This document shows, piece by piece, positions 42,382-50,948 of a stretch of DNA of 64,000 nucleotides (its first letter is position 1; every line of letters begins with the position of its first letter). The stretch is from Verrucomicrobiota bacterium. GTDB taxonomy: Bacteria > Verrucomicrobiota > Verrucomicrobiia > Opitutales > Opitutaceae. The stretch is taken from assembly GCA_016721945.1 (NCBI GenBank), contig JADKHC010000042.1:33748-97747 (forward strand). The letters are read 5' to 3'. Both the position numbers and the translations under genes were made by a program. A model generated the notes under the pieces. It did not search any database, was not told the origin of the DNA, and was given only the letters and a program-made list of their open reading frames with translations.

Positions 42382-44823
42382 TTAGCCGTGGGGAATCGTT
42401 TTCTCCGGCAGCACGTTCGCGGTGGCTTTGCGGTACACCTTAACCGCACATTTTTTATAATCAGGTTCCTTGGATATAGGACATGGTTCACCCAGGGTAA
42501 CATCATTGATGAGCAGGCGCTCATCGAAGAATGGCACAAAGACCGTACCGCGAGGAGGACGGGCACGGCCGTTGATCCAGACTGGCAGCTCGATCTTGCC
42601 GCGACGCGACTCCACGACGGCCATGTCGCCATTGCCCAAGCCGGAGGCAGCAGCGTCGTCGGGATTCATTTCAACATACGCGTTCGGCATGGCGTTGCGC
42701 AGCTGCGGTACGCGCATCGTCATCGTTCCGGTGTGCCAATGTTCAAGGACACGGCCGGTGCAGAGCCACGTCGGGAAATCGCCATCCGGCGACTCCGCCG
42801 CAGGCTCGTACGGGCAAAACCAGATCAGCGCTTTGTCGTCCTTCGTGACAGAATGATAGAACTGGATTCCCTTGCCCTTCGCGACAAAGGGATCGGATCC
42901 CTCGGTGAAGCGGAACTTAGTTTCATTCCACGAACCATCTGCTCCCTGCACGACCGGCCAGCGCAAACCGCGCGCTTTTGCGAGTACATCGTAGGGCGCG
43001 AGGTGCTTGTGTTTATAAAACGAAAACAGGCGGTATTCGTCGTAGAGCGCCTTGTCGACATTCACGTCTTCGTAGTGCGCGAAATCCCACGCGGGCACCT
43101 CGGCGCCTTTTTCATCCTTGATGGTAAAAATAAAATTTCCCTCGCGATCCTTCATCCCGGGATGACCGAGTTCGAAGAGACGATGCGCGACCGCAATCGT
43201 GATCCAGGCATCAGGCCGGGCCTGACCTGGCGGCTCGACCTGCTTGAACCATTGTTGCGTGCGGCGCTCGGAGTTGCCGAAGATGCCGTTTTTCTCAACC
43301 CAGAGCGCGGCTGGCAAAACGAGATCAGCCAGTTCGGTCGTCGCCGTTGGATAAACTTCCGAGACGATCAGAAATTTATCCTCTAGCCCTTGTTTGGCTT
43401 TAAAGAGTTTGTGCAGGTTCGGCAACGACTGGCCGGGGTTCGTGACTTGCACGATGACGGTGTGAATGTCGCCGCCTTTATCGGTCGGCGTGCAGAATTT
43501 TTCAAACAACTGCACGGTGTGATAGCCAGGCTTCGGGTTGATGCGACCTTCAGGCAATTTCCAAATTTCCTCCGACTCTTTTCTGTGCCCGGCATTGACG
43601 ACGAGACGCCCACCAGGAAGAAAATTGCACATCGTGCCAACTTCGCGCGCCGTGCCGCAGGCCGAGGGTTGGCCTGTGAGTGAGGTCGGCGCATCGCCAG
43701 GTTTTCCAAAATGTCCGCTGAGCAAATGAATCGAATGGACCAAGCGATTGATTGCGGTGCCGCGCGTGTGCTGGTTCATACCCATGCACCAGAGGCTGGT
43801 GATACGGATATCGCGCTTGGCAAAAAGTTCGCCCAGCATGCGGATTTTCGCGGCAGGTACGCCGGAAATTTTCTCGACGAACTCCGGCGTGTATTCCTCG
43901 ACCGCCTTGCGATAGTCATCAAAAGAGATCGGCTTGCCGAGAAGATCGAGCGGCTGATTGTCGCCGCGAAAATTACAGTGTTTCTCGACGAAGGCTTTGT
44001 CCCACGCGTCGTTCTTTAGAAGCAGGTGAGCAATGCCATTCGCGATGGCCATGTCACTCTGCGGACGAAACTCAAGGTACTCATCGGCAAACTCCGTCGA
44101 GCGCGTGCGGCGCGTTCCGATGTCGATGATTTTTACTGTCTGCCCCTTGGTTCGGCGATCGATGACACGCGAGAATAACACGGGATGCATTTCGGCCGGA
44201 TTATTTCCCCAGAGAATGATCACATCGGCCGCATCAAGATCGTCATAGCATCCAGCCGGTTCATCCACGCCGTAAACCGAAAGGTAGCCCGTGACCGCAG
44301 ACGCCATGCAAAGACGGGCATTTGGTTCAATATGGTTATTCGCCAAACCGCCTTTCATGAATTTCTGCGCTGCATAGCCCTCGGGAATTGTCCATTGGCC
44401 GCTACCGTAGAAGGCAAAACCCTTCGGATCTTTGAGCACGCGTTTCGCAATCGTGTCGATCGCTTCGTCCCATGAAATTGGTTCTAGCTGTCCGTTACGG
44501 CGCAACATCGGCGTCGTGAGCCGATCCTTGCCGTAGAGAATTCCACCGACGTGGTAGCCCTTCACGCAGAGCAGTCCTTTATTCACCTCGGCCAGTTGCT
44601 CGCCTTGAATCGCAACGACACGTCCGTCCTTCACGCCCACGCGCACATGGCAGCCGGTGCCGCAAAAACGGCAGGGCGCCTTGTCCCAGCGTATGCCATC
44701 GGGCGTTTTGGTGACAGCAGAAGTTTCGGTGAGCGTTTCAACAGCGCCGAGGCGCTGGGCGATCACGGCGGTGGCGGCGGCCATCGCGGTGTTACGAAGA
44801 AATTCGCGGCGATCCATGGTCAT
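42382..44823 (-). CDS. napA: Periplasmic nitrate reductase catalytic subunit
   Basis: An 813-aa Mo-bis-MGD nitrate reductase exported by Tat. The signal is MTMDRREFLRNTAMAAATAV with an RR pair at residues 5-6. The [4Fe-4S] ligands are C51, C54, C58 and C86 (CRFCGTGC...GLLCVKGYHVGGILYG), the Mo-ligand Cys is in NARLCMASAVTGYL, and MGMNQHTRGTAINRLVHSIH plus GDAPTSLTGQPSACGTAREV are typical NapA. It serves respiration or redox balancing rather than assimilation. ATG 44823 overlaps the napD stop as ATGA, which decides the start over a frame open to 44859. A NapA-type enzyme is clear; a Nas role is excluded by the Tat signal and NapD partner. Confidence 0.96.
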   Translation of the reverse strand: MTMDRREFLRNTAMAAATAVIAQRLGAVETLTETSAVTKTPDGIRWDKAPCRFCGTGCHVRVGVKDGRVVAIQGEQLAEVNKGLLCVKGYHVGGILYGKDRLTTPMLRRNGQLEPISWDEAIDTIAKRVLKDPKGFAFYGSGQWTIPEGYAAQKFMKGGLANNHIEPNARLCMASAVTGYLSVYGVDEPAGCYDDLDAADVIILWGNNPAEMHPVLFSRVIDRRTKGQTVKIIDIGTRRTRSTEFADEYLEFRPQSDMAIANGIAHLLLKNDAWDKAFVEKHCNFRGDNQPLDLLGKPISFDDYRKAVEEYTPEFVEKISGVPAAKIRMLGELFAKRDIRITSLWCMGMNQHTRGTAINRLVHSIHLLSGHFGKPGDAPTSLTGQPSACGTAREVGTMCNFLPGGRLVVNAGHRKESEEIWKLPEGRINPKPGYHTVQLFEKFCTPTDKGGDIHTVIVQVTNPGQSLPNLHKLFKAKQGLEDKFLIVSEVYPTATTELADLVLPAALWVEKNGIFGNSERRTQQWFKQVEPPGQARPDAWITIAVAHRLFELGHPGMKDREGNFIFTIKDEKGAEVPAWDFAHYEDVNVDKALYDEYRLFSFYKHKHLAPYDVLAKARGLRWPVVQGADGSWNETKFRFTEGSDPFVAKGKGIQFYHSVTKDDKALIWFCPYEPAAESPDGDFPTWLCTGRVLEHWHTGTMTMRVPQLRNAMPNAYVEMNPDDAAASGLGNGDMAVVESRRGKIELPVWINGRARPPRGTVFVPFFDERLLINDVTLGEPCPISKEPDYKKCAVKVYRKATANVLPEKTIPHG

Positions 44824-45125
44824 TTTAGATTTGGCTCTTGGGAAAAATCTCCGGAGCACGGTTGTGCCTCCGCTTCAGTGGCAACCTCAACAAACGTCAC
44901 ATCGACAAACATCACGCCCGGCAGCGACTCCAGCCACGCATGCAACTCCTGGGGCTGCGCCGTTTCCGCCACCACCGGCAGCCAACAATCGCGCTGCTCA
45001 CCTGCCTCAATACCGCCATGTTTGCGTAAAGCCGCCAGCACAGCCTGGCGGGCGACGGCATCTTCGGCCAAGCGGAGTACTAGACTGATCACAACAGGGT
45101 CCGGACTGACTTCGGTCGGGGGCAT
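44820..45125 (-). CDS. napD: NapD chaperone
   Basis: A 101-aa protein that in known systems binds the NapA Tat signal and prevents export before the cofactor is loaded. The ferredoxin-like fold appears as PVVISLVLRLAEDAVARQAV, then a central LPVVAETAQPQELHAWLESL and GVMFVDVTFVEV, matching the NapD pattern of SLVV...G..V....VEGV. The stop overlaps the napA start (ATGA). Another ATG at 45155 would add ten residues; I prefer 45125, which begins just before the conserved fold. It is the first gene of the leftward Nap operon and diverges from the cytochrome-NrfCD operon. Confidence 0.88.
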   Translation of the reverse strand: MPPTEVSPDPVVISLVLRLAEDAVARQAVLAALRKHGGIEAGEQRDCWLPVVAETAQPQELHAWLESLPGVMFVDVTFVEVATEAEAQPCSGDFSQEPNLK

Positions 45126-45158
45126 CTTGCGGTCAAGCTGCCTATCAATCCTCATTAT

Positions 45159-45188
45159 ATCAAGATTAAACTACCATTTTATCTTGAT
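45159..45188. promoter_or_regulatory. Perfect dyad in the divergent Nap promoter region
   Basis: ATCAAGAT and ATCTTGAT form perfect 8-bp arms 14 nt apart, between napD and the tetraheme cytochrome gene. It resembles an Rrf2/NsrR-type AAGAT...ATCTT site but with one extra spacer base. The Rrf2 gene at 48124 is the nearest candidate binder. Confidence 0.5.
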
Positions 45189-45221
45189 TTATTCCCCGCC
45201 TCAGGTTTCCTTTTTTTCACC

Positions 45222-45887
45222 TTGAAGGCCCCGCGTTATACCCTCTGCCTCGTGGCACTCGCTCTGGCCGGTTCTGCAGCCGGTCTTTTATTATCGCACG
45301 CTGCGCCTCCGGTAATCCATCAAGCGGCGACCCCGACTCCAAGCGATTCCTCTGCGGTCGCCATCGTGCGCCACGCAGTGACGATCAAACCCGGTCCCGC
45401 CACGCCGACGGTGCTCACCAACGCCCTCAATCGCTCCGGCGAACCCGTCCCGGTTTCCTGCTCCACCTGCCACTCCACGCGCTCGCCAAACATCGAACGC
45501 CATTCCGCCGCCGAGCTCACCGAGTTTCACCAAGGTCTCGCCTACAAACACGGCGACCTCTCCTGCCTGTCTTGTCACAACGCCAGCAACTACGACACGT
45601 TGCGCAAAGCCGACAGCTCCGCCATCGCCTATCCCAACGTCATGGAACTTTGCGGCCAGTGCCACGGCACACAACTGCGTGATTACCGCGCCGGTGCGCA
45701 CGGCGGCATGAACGGCCACTGGGATCTCTCGCGTGGTTCGCGCGAGCGAAACAATTGCGTGGATTGCCACGACCCTCACGCCCCCGCCTACCCGCGCTTG
45801 AAACCGGTTTTCGCCCCGGTTGATCGTGGCGCCCGCCAGCAACAGGAACGCGCTGCCCACGCCGACAAGGAGTCCGCCCATGACTGA
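45222..45887 (+). CDS. Exported tetraheme c-type cytochrome
   Basis: A 221-aa periplasmic cytochrome with an N-terminal signal or anchor (LCLVALALAGSAAGLLLS) and four CxxCH heme sites: CSTCH 80-84, CLSCH 115-119, CGQCH 144-148 and CVDCH 179-183. Extra His residues between them could be distal ligands. The start is a TTG at 45222; no ATG fits better before the signal sequence. It opens an operon with NrfC- and NrfD-like genes and likely takes electrons from them to NapA in the periplasm. The stop overlaps the NrfC-like start by 8 bp. The assignment to a specific multiheme family is uncertain. Confidence 0.88.
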   Translation: MKAPRYTLCLVALALAGSAAGLLLSHAAPPVIHQAATPTPSDSSAVAIVRHAVTIKPGPATPTVLTNALNRSGEPVPVSCSTCHSTRSPNIERHSAAELTEFHQGLAYKHGDLSCLSCHNASNYDTLRKADSSAIAYPNVMELCGQCHGTQLRDYRAGAHGGMNGHWDLSRGSRERNNCVDCHDPHAPAYPRLKPVFAPVDRGARQQQERAAHADKESAHD

Positions 45888-46827
45888 GCATAACACTTCA
45901 ACACCGCCAAATAATCCTGACGCTCCCGGCGGCATGTCTCGCCGCACCGCCCTCAAGATCGCTGGTGCCACGCTCGGCGCCGCCGCCTTTGCCAAGGCTG
46001 TTGCCCCGATCACGCAGTGGGCGGCCGACCAGTCGGTCGACGAATTCCTCCAGCAGCACTACCGCGAACTTTCGCCCGCTGACATGGCCAAAGTGATCGA
46101 GCGTTTGGAAACGGAAACGAAGATAGACTACGGTGCCGACGTCCACATATCCGACCCGAAGCCGCAGCCCGGAGTGAAATTTGGTTACGCGCTCAACCTC
46201 TCCGTTTGCGTCGGTTGCCGTCGCTGCGCCGAAGCCTGCCACAAGGAAAACAACCACGACCGTCTTTCGGGCAATTCCTACATTCGCGTGTTCGAAATGC
46301 AGAAGGGCACGATCGATCTCGAACAGGGCAACACCACTTACACGCACGCCGTACCCGATCCGCAAAAGTACTACATGCCGGTTCAATGTCAGCAGTGCGA
46401 TAACCCGCCCTGCGTGCATGTCTGCCCCGTGGAGGCGACGTGGAAAGAGAAGGACGGCATCGTCGTTGTCGATTACAACTGGTGTATCGGTTGCCGTTAT
46501 TGCGAGGCTGCCTGTCCGTACCACGCGCGGCGTTTCAATTGGACCAAGCCGCAGGTTCCCCAGGAGGAGATCAACCCCGTCCAAGCTTACCTCTCCAACC
46601 GCATCCGGCCCCAGGGCGTCATGGAGAAATGCACTTTCTGCCTGCACCGCACACGCGAAGGTCGCCTGCCCGCCTGCCTCGAAGCTTGCCCGACCGGTGC
46701 GCGTGTTTTCGGCAACCTTCTCGATCCCGATTCCGAAATCCGCTGGGTCCTCGCCAACAAACGCGTCTTCGTCCTCAAGGAAGAACTCGGGACCAAGCCC
46801 AGCTTTTTCTACTTCTTCGATAAATAA
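45880..46827 (+). CDS. NrfC-like periplasmic four-cluster ferredoxin
   Basis: A 315-aa Fe-S protein with a Tat-type signal (MSRRTALKIAGATLGAAAFA, residues 19-38). Four [4Fe-4S] motifs follow: CVGCRRCAEACHKENNH, CQQCDNPPCVHVCPVEA, CIGCRYCEAACPYHARRF and CTFCLHRTREGRLPACLEAC. This is the NrfC/PhsB/HybA layout of proteins that link a quinol-oxidising NrfD to periplasmic carriers. ATG 45880 has a clear AAGGAG site (45867-45872) and overlaps the end of the cytochrome gene. With NrfD it should form a quinol dehydrogenase; supply of electrons to Nap is inferred from the neighbours. Confidence 0.93.
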   Translation: MTEHNTSTPPNNPDAPGGMSRRTALKIAGATLGAAAFAKAVAPITQWAADQSVDEFLQQHYRELSPADMAKVIERLETETKIDYGADVHISDPKPQPGVKFGYALNLSVCVGCRRCAEACHKENNHDRLSGNSYIRVFEMQKGTIDLEQGNTTYTHAVPDPQKYYMPVQCQQCDNPPCVHVCPVEATWKEKDGIVVVDYNWCIGCRYCEAACPYHARRFNWTKPQVPQEEINPVQAYLSNRIRPQGVMEKCTFCLHRTREGRLPACLEACPTGARVFGNLLDPDSEIRWVLANKRVFVLKEELGTKPSFFYFFDK

Positions 46828-46847
46828 CCCGCGCCGTTCCACCGCCG

Positions 46848-48116
46848 ATGTCCGCCCACTCTTCCGCTTCCCGCCCGCGCTTCGAGCCCGATCCTACCCG
46901 CGGACATTTCTCTAACTACGTCCGTTTCCTCTGGCGAGCGGTTATAGACGCTACGGATGGCAATGGCTGGTTCTATGCGTGGATGACGCTGCTCTCCGCC
47001 GTCGCGCTCGTCGGACTCAACGCCTGGGCCACGCAGATCCACCACGGCATGGTCGTCACCGCGATGACCGATCACGTCTCGTGGGGCCTCTACATCGCGA
47101 ATTTCACTTTCATGGTCGGCCTCGCGGCTGGCGGTGTGATGATGGTTATACCGGCCTATCTCTATCACGATGACGAGATGCACGATGTCGTGATCGTCGG
47201 CGAAATGCTCGCCATCGCCGCCATCGTGATGTGCATCGCCTTCGTCGTCGTTGACCTCGGGCGACCCGACCGCGCGTGGCACTTGATTCCAGGAATCGGC
47301 GTTTTCCACTGGCCGATGTCGATGCTCACGTGGGATGTGCTCGTGCTCAACGGATACCTGTTAATCAATCTGCACATCTGCGGCTACTTACTCTACATGC
47401 GTTTTATCGGACGGCGACCAAATCCGCGCTGGTACGTGCCGTTTGTCTTCATCTCGATCGTGTGGGCCATCTCGATTCACACCGTCACAGCATTTCTTTA
47501 CTGCGGACTCGGCGGGCGGCCATTCTGGAACACCGCGTTGCTCGCGCCTCGGTTCCTTGCTTCTGCCTTCGTCTCCGGTCCCGCTTTCATCATCATCGGC
47601 CTGCAAATTCTCCGTCGTGTTGCCAACGTCCATATCAGCGACCGGCCGCTCTCCGTTTTGGCCAACATCATGCGGGTTACGATTCTCATCAACTTGCTGA
47701 TGGTCGCGTCGGAGGTGTTCACCGAATTTTATAGCGGCACCAGTCACACTTCCGCCGCACGCTATCTTTATTTCGGGCTGCACGGCGCGCACGGGCTCGT
47801 GCCTTGGATCTGGACATCGGTTGTTTTTGGGATCGTCTCGGCCATCCTTCTACTCCGCCCCGGCGTGATCGCCCACAAGACGCAGCTAACAATCGCGTGC
47901 GTGCTGGCCTTCGTCGCAGTGTGGATCGAAAAAGGCATGGGACTGATCATCCCGGGCTTCATCCCTTCTACCCTGCACGAGATCGTCGAATACTCGCCCA
48001 GCCTGATCGAATGGCAGATCATGGCAGGCATCTGGGCGCTGGGCCTGCTAGTCTACACCGTTGCGCTCAAGATTGGTCTGCCGGTCTTGACGACACCTCA
48101 CGCAAGCAAACACTAG
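46848..48116 (+). CDS. NrfD/PsrC-family quinol-interacting membrane protein
   Basis: A 422-aa integral membrane protein of the NrfD family with about ten hydrophobic helices, e.g. WGLYIANFTFMVGLAAGGVM, VMCIAFVVVDLGRPDRAWHL and WPMSMLTWDVLVLNGYLLIN. The GRPDRAWH segment and helix patterns are typical of the NrfD/PsrC/HybB/ActC group that binds quinones. With the Fe-S and tetraheme proteins encoded before it, it forms a cytochrome-NrfC-NrfD module. As the cluster has no napC, napG or napH, this module probably replaces them. The long N-terminal cytoplasmic tail (FEPDPTRGHFSNYV) is usual for ActC-type members. Confidence 0.92.
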   Translation: MSAHSSASRPRFEPDPTRGHFSNYVRFLWRAVIDATDGNGWFYAWMTLLSAVALVGLNAWATQIHHGMVVTAMTDHVSWGLYIANFTFMVGLAAGGVMMVIPAYLYHDDEMHDVVIVGEMLAIAAIVMCIAFVVVDLGRPDRAWHLIPGIGVFHWPMSMLTWDVLVLNGYLLINLHICGYLLYMRFIGRRPNPRWYVPFVFISIVWAISIHTVTAFLYCGLGGRPFWNTALLAPRFLASAFVSGPAFIIIGLQILRRVANVHISDRPLSVLANIMRVTILINLLMVASEVFTEFYSGTSHTSAARYLYFGLHGAHGLVPWIWTSVVFGIVSAILLLRPGVIAHKTQLTIACVLAFVAVWIEKGMGLIIPGFIPSTLHEIVEYSPSLIEWQIMAGIWALGLLVYTVALKIGLPVLTTPHASKH

Positions 48117-48123
48117 GCAAACC

Positions 48124-48537
48124 ATGCTTCGCTGCGGAAAAACTTCTCAAACTGCCATCGCCGCCATGAGCGCGCTTGCCGAACGGTACGACGGAGGCAA
48201 AACCGTACTCAGCTCGCTCGACATCGCCAAAGACCGCAACCTTCCCCAACCGCTAGTCGCCAAGCTCCTCACGACACTTTCCACTGGCGGGCTTGTCGAT
48301 GGCACGCGCGGTCCCGGCGGTGGTTACTGGTTGGCGAAAGCACCTTCGCGCATTTCTCTCGCCGTCATCGTCGAGCTTTTTGAAAAAGAAAACGAGGGCA
48401 TCATGTGTCCGTTCGGCCCCGGCTGGTGCGGAAAAGGCGAACCCTGCCCCTTGCACAACGAACTCGCCGCCATGGACACGCAGTGGGAAAACTTCATGCG
48501 CAAGACCACCCTGGCCGTCTTCGCCGCGAAAAAATAA
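48124..48537 (+). CDS. Rrf2 family Fe-S transcriptional regulator
   Basis: A 137-aa winged-helix regulator. The DNA-binding half includes AMSALAERYDGGKTVLSSLD with LPQPLVAKLLTTLSTGGLVD and the wing GTRGPGGGYWLAK, the Rrf2 signature. Three Cys in IMCPFGPGWCGKGEPCPLH (C95, C102, C108, spaced CX6CX5C) should bind an Fe-S cluster, as in IscR, NsrR or RsrR, so it may sense oxygen, nitric oxide, iron or redox state. It is 7 nt after the NrfD gene. The perfect dyad at 45159-45188 before this operon and napD is its likely site. The exact signal is unknown. Confidence 0.93.
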   Translation: MLRCGKTSQTAIAAMSALAERYDGGKTVLSSLDIAKDRNLPQPLVAKLLTTLSTGGLVDGTRGPGGGYWLAKAPSRISLAVIVELFEKENEGIMCPFGPGWCGKGEPCPLHNELAAMDTQWENFMRKTTLAVFAAKK

Positions 48538-48601
48538 CTGCGCCATAGCAGATAATCCTGTGCGAGTTGCCACAGCTTAATTAACGGATTTCGTCTCGCT
48601 C

Positions 48602-48838
48602 ATGCGCATCCTCTTTTTTGGACAACTCAAAACCATCACGGGCAACCCCGAGATCGTCTTGTCCTTTGCTGCAGGCGGCGCAGACGAGCTCTGGCGTGAG
48701 CTAATCGCACTGCATCCCGGTCTCGCCCCAATGCGCCCTCAGGTGCGTCTTGCCCAAAATGGCGAATTCGCTGCGTCCACTGCCCGTTTCAACGACACCG
48801 ACGAGATCGCCCTGATCCCGCCTGTATCCGGAGGTTGA
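48602..48838 (+). CDS. moaD: Molybdopterin synthase small subunit
   Basis: A 78-aa ubiquitin-like sulfur carrier. MRILFFGQLKTITGNPEIVL opens the fold and it ends in PPVSGG, the Gly-Gly tail that is thiocarboxylated to give up sulfur to molybdopterin. The stop sits just before the moaE-moeA fusion start, sharing its GGAGG site. It is the first of the five molybdopterin genes and is separated from the Rrf2 gene by 64 nt without a clear terminator. It works with MoaE to convert cPMP to molybdopterin. Confidence 0.94.
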   Translation: MRILFFGQLKTITGNPEIVLSFAAGGADELWRELIALHPGLAPMRPQVRLAQNGEFAASTARFNDTDEIALIPPVSGG

Positions 48839-48840
48839 AT

Positions 48841-50466
48841 ATGCAGGTCGACATCGCCATTTCCAATTCCGCCCTCGACAGTCATCCACTGCTCGCCGCT
48901 GAAGATGCCTCCGAACAGACCGGTGCCATCGTTGAATTCAAAGGCCTCGTCCGCCGCGAAGAAGCAGGCATCCGCATCGCCGCGCTGGAATACGAAGCCT
49001 ATCAGCCAATGGCGGAAAACACGATGCACCGAATCGCCGAGGATCTTGGTAAAACCCACGCCTGTGATCGCGTCGTGATCGTTCATCGTAGCGGCATCGT
49101 GCCCGTCGGCGAAGCCGCCATCATTGTTCGTGTTTGTTCGAAACACCGCGCCGAATCCTTCGCCCTCCTCACGCACTTTATGGACCGCCTCAAGCAGGAC
49201 GTGCCCATCTGGAAGATCCGCAGCATTCCGCTAACAGAAAAACCAATACCAGCCAACATCGGCAAACAGTCTCCAGGCTTTTCCGAAGTCCTCGCCATCG
49301 TCGAGGCAGCCTGCCAGCCGCTCCCAACCGAACGCTTCCCGCTCGCAAACGCTTTCGGCCGCGTATTGCGCGAAACCATAACCGCGCCCGAGGACCAACC
49401 CGCTTTCCCTCGCTCTGCCGTCGATGGCGTGGCGCTCCGGCTCGATGATCGCTCAGAGGAATTCCTGATCGTTGACGAAATCCGCGCCGGCGATTGGCGA
49501 CCCCGCCAACTTCAGCTCGGCGAAGCCGTCCGCATCTCCACCGGTGGCGCGATGCCCAGCGAAGGCCTGCAAGTCGTGATGATTGAGGACGTGGAACTCG
49601 CCGACGGCCGTTGTCGCGTAAAAGAACGCTCCAACGAAACCCACATCCGAGTCCGAGGTGAAGATGTGCGTCGCGGCGGCACTCTGCTCGCTTCCGGCAG
49701 CTCACTTACCGCTGGCGCGATTTCTCTGCTCGCTGGCATCGGACACATCGAACCACTCGTCACCCGCCAGCCACGCATCGTTCATTTCACCACGGGCGAC
49801 GAACTCGTTTCGGCCCAGCAAACGCCCGGCCCGGGCCAGATCCGCGACTCCAATACACCGCTGGTCGCTGCGTTTTTCCAGCAACTCGGCCTCACCGTCG
49901 CTCACCACCATTTGCCTGAAAATCTTGCACAGGCAAACACCGCGCTCGCCCATCACGCCACGGAAATCGCTGCGGCGGATATTCTGATTTTTTCCGGCGG
50001 CGCCAGCGTCGGCGCGCACGACCACACGCCACAGCTTTTGCACAACCTCGGATTTGAACTAAAAATCCACGGCACCCGACTCCGCCCGGGAAAACCGCTG
50101 CTCTTCGCCACTTCCGGCCCGCGCCTCGCCTTCGGTCTGCCGGGAAATCCACTCGCTCACTTTGTCGGTCTTATTGGGTTCGTTCGCGCCGCGATCGCAA
50201 AGCTCACCGCCGCCTCCACGCCCAAGCTCCAGCCCGCCATCCTCGCTTCTCCTCTTCAGGCCGGTGGAAACACGCGCGAGACGCTCTGGCCAGCCAGTCT
50301 CAGCCTCCGCAATGGCACACTCATAGCCGAACCATTGCGTTGGAGCAACTCCGGCGATCTCGCCACACTTGCACACACCAACGGCCTGATCCTGCTCGCT
50401 CCGGGCACCGGCTTGCTCGATCAGTCCACCCCGGTTAACGTCCTCGCTTGCACTCAATTTCCATGA
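48841..50466 (+). CDS. MoaE-MoeA fusion (molybdopterin synthase large subunit + Mo insertase)
   Basis: A 541-aa fusion. Residues 1-140 are MoaE (VEFKGLVRREEAGIRIAALE, LEYEAYQPMAE, RVVIVHRSGIVPVGEAAIIV, PIWKIRSI), the catalytic half of molybdopterin synthase. Residues ~145-541 are MoeA, which inserts molybdate: SAVDGVALRLDD, GEAVRISTGGAMPSEG, FSGGASVGAHDHTP, and FGLPGNPLAHFVGLIGF. ATG 48841 has a perfect GGAGG site (48830-48834); an alternative TTG is 6 nt earlier. Joining two separate steps of Moco synthesis in one chain is uncommon. The stop overlaps the moaC start (ATGA). Confidence 0.93.
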   Translation: MQVDIAISNSALDSHPLLAAEDASEQTGAIVEFKGLVRREEAGIRIAALEYEAYQPMAENTMHRIAEDLGKTHACDRVVIVHRSGIVPVGEAAIIVRVCSKHRAESFALLTHFMDRLKQDVPIWKIRSIPLTEKPIPANIGKQSPGFSEVLAIVEAACQPLPTERFPLANAFGRVLRETITAPEDQPAFPRSAVDGVALRLDDRSEEFLIVDEIRAGDWRPRQLQLGEAVRISTGGAMPSEGLQVVMIEDVELADGRCRVKERSNETHIRVRGEDVRRGGTLLASGSSLTAGAISLLAGIGHIEPLVTRQPRIVHFTTGDELVSAQQTPGPGQIRDSNTPLVAAFFQQLGLTVAHHHLPENLAQANTALAHHATEIAAADILIFSGGASVGAHDHTPQLLHNLGFELKIHGTRLRPGKPLLFATSGPRLAFGLPGNPLAHFVGLIGFVRAAIAKLTAASTPKLQPAILASPLQAGGNTRETLWPASLSLRNGTLIAEPLRWSNSGDLATLAHTNGLILLAPGTGLLDQSTPVNVLACTQFP

Positions 50467-50936
50467 AAGGAAAACCCAAATCCTCCCGCGCGACCGCGCT
50501 CTCCCACATCGATGCCCAGGGCAATGCCCGCATGGTCGCCGTCGGCGCGAAGCCCATCCAGCACCGCATCGCCACTGCGCGCGGCCGCCTCGTTTGCCAA
50601 CCCGCCACGATCCGCCTGCTAAAACGTCGCGCTCTGCCCAAGGGCGACGTCCTCACCGTCGCGCAGGTCGCCGGTGTACAAGCCGTGAAGAACACCGCCA
50701 ACCTCATCCCGCTCTGTCACCCGCTTCCGCTCAGCCATATTGAAATTTCGTTTAGTGTCCGCGCCTCATCGATCGAGGTTACTTGCACCGTCGAAACCCA
50801 CGCGCAAACCGGCGTCGAAATGGAAGCTCTCACCGGCGTCTCCGTGGCCGCGCTGACACTCTACGATATGTGCAAGGCCGTGGACAAATCGATGTCCATC
50901 GACGACATTCGCGTCATCGAAAAGATCAAAAAATGA
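50463..50936 (+). CDS. moaC: Cyclic pyranopterin monophosphate synthase
   Basis: A 157-aa enzyme that, after MoaA, converts the GTP-derived 3',8-cyclo-dihydro-GTP to cPMP. The family segments are LSHIDAQGNARMVAVGAKPI at the start, ALPKGDVLTVAQVAGVQAVK, TANLIPLCHPLPLSHIEISF and the C-terminal GVEMEALTGVSVAALTLYDM with CKAVDKSM. Length is normal. ATG 50463 overlaps the moeA stop; an upstream in-frame ATG at 50448 is inside the previous gene. A REP-like palindrome follows 12 nt later, inside the operon. Confidence 0.95.
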   Translation: MKGKPKSSRATALSHIDAQGNARMVAVGAKPIQHRIATARGRLVCQPATIRLLKRRALPKGDVLTVAQVAGVQAVKNTANLIPLCHPLPLSHIEISFSVRASSIEVTCTVETHAQTGVEMEALTGVSVAALTLYDMCKAVDKSMSIDDIRVIEKIKK

Positions 50937-50948
50937 AAAGGCACTCCA

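Noticed and set aside
45162..45185. Exact NsrR site at the Nap divergent promoter
   Set aside because: The AAGAT and ATCTT arms are 14 nt apart, not the 13 of the NsrR consensus, so I keep it only as a generic dyad.
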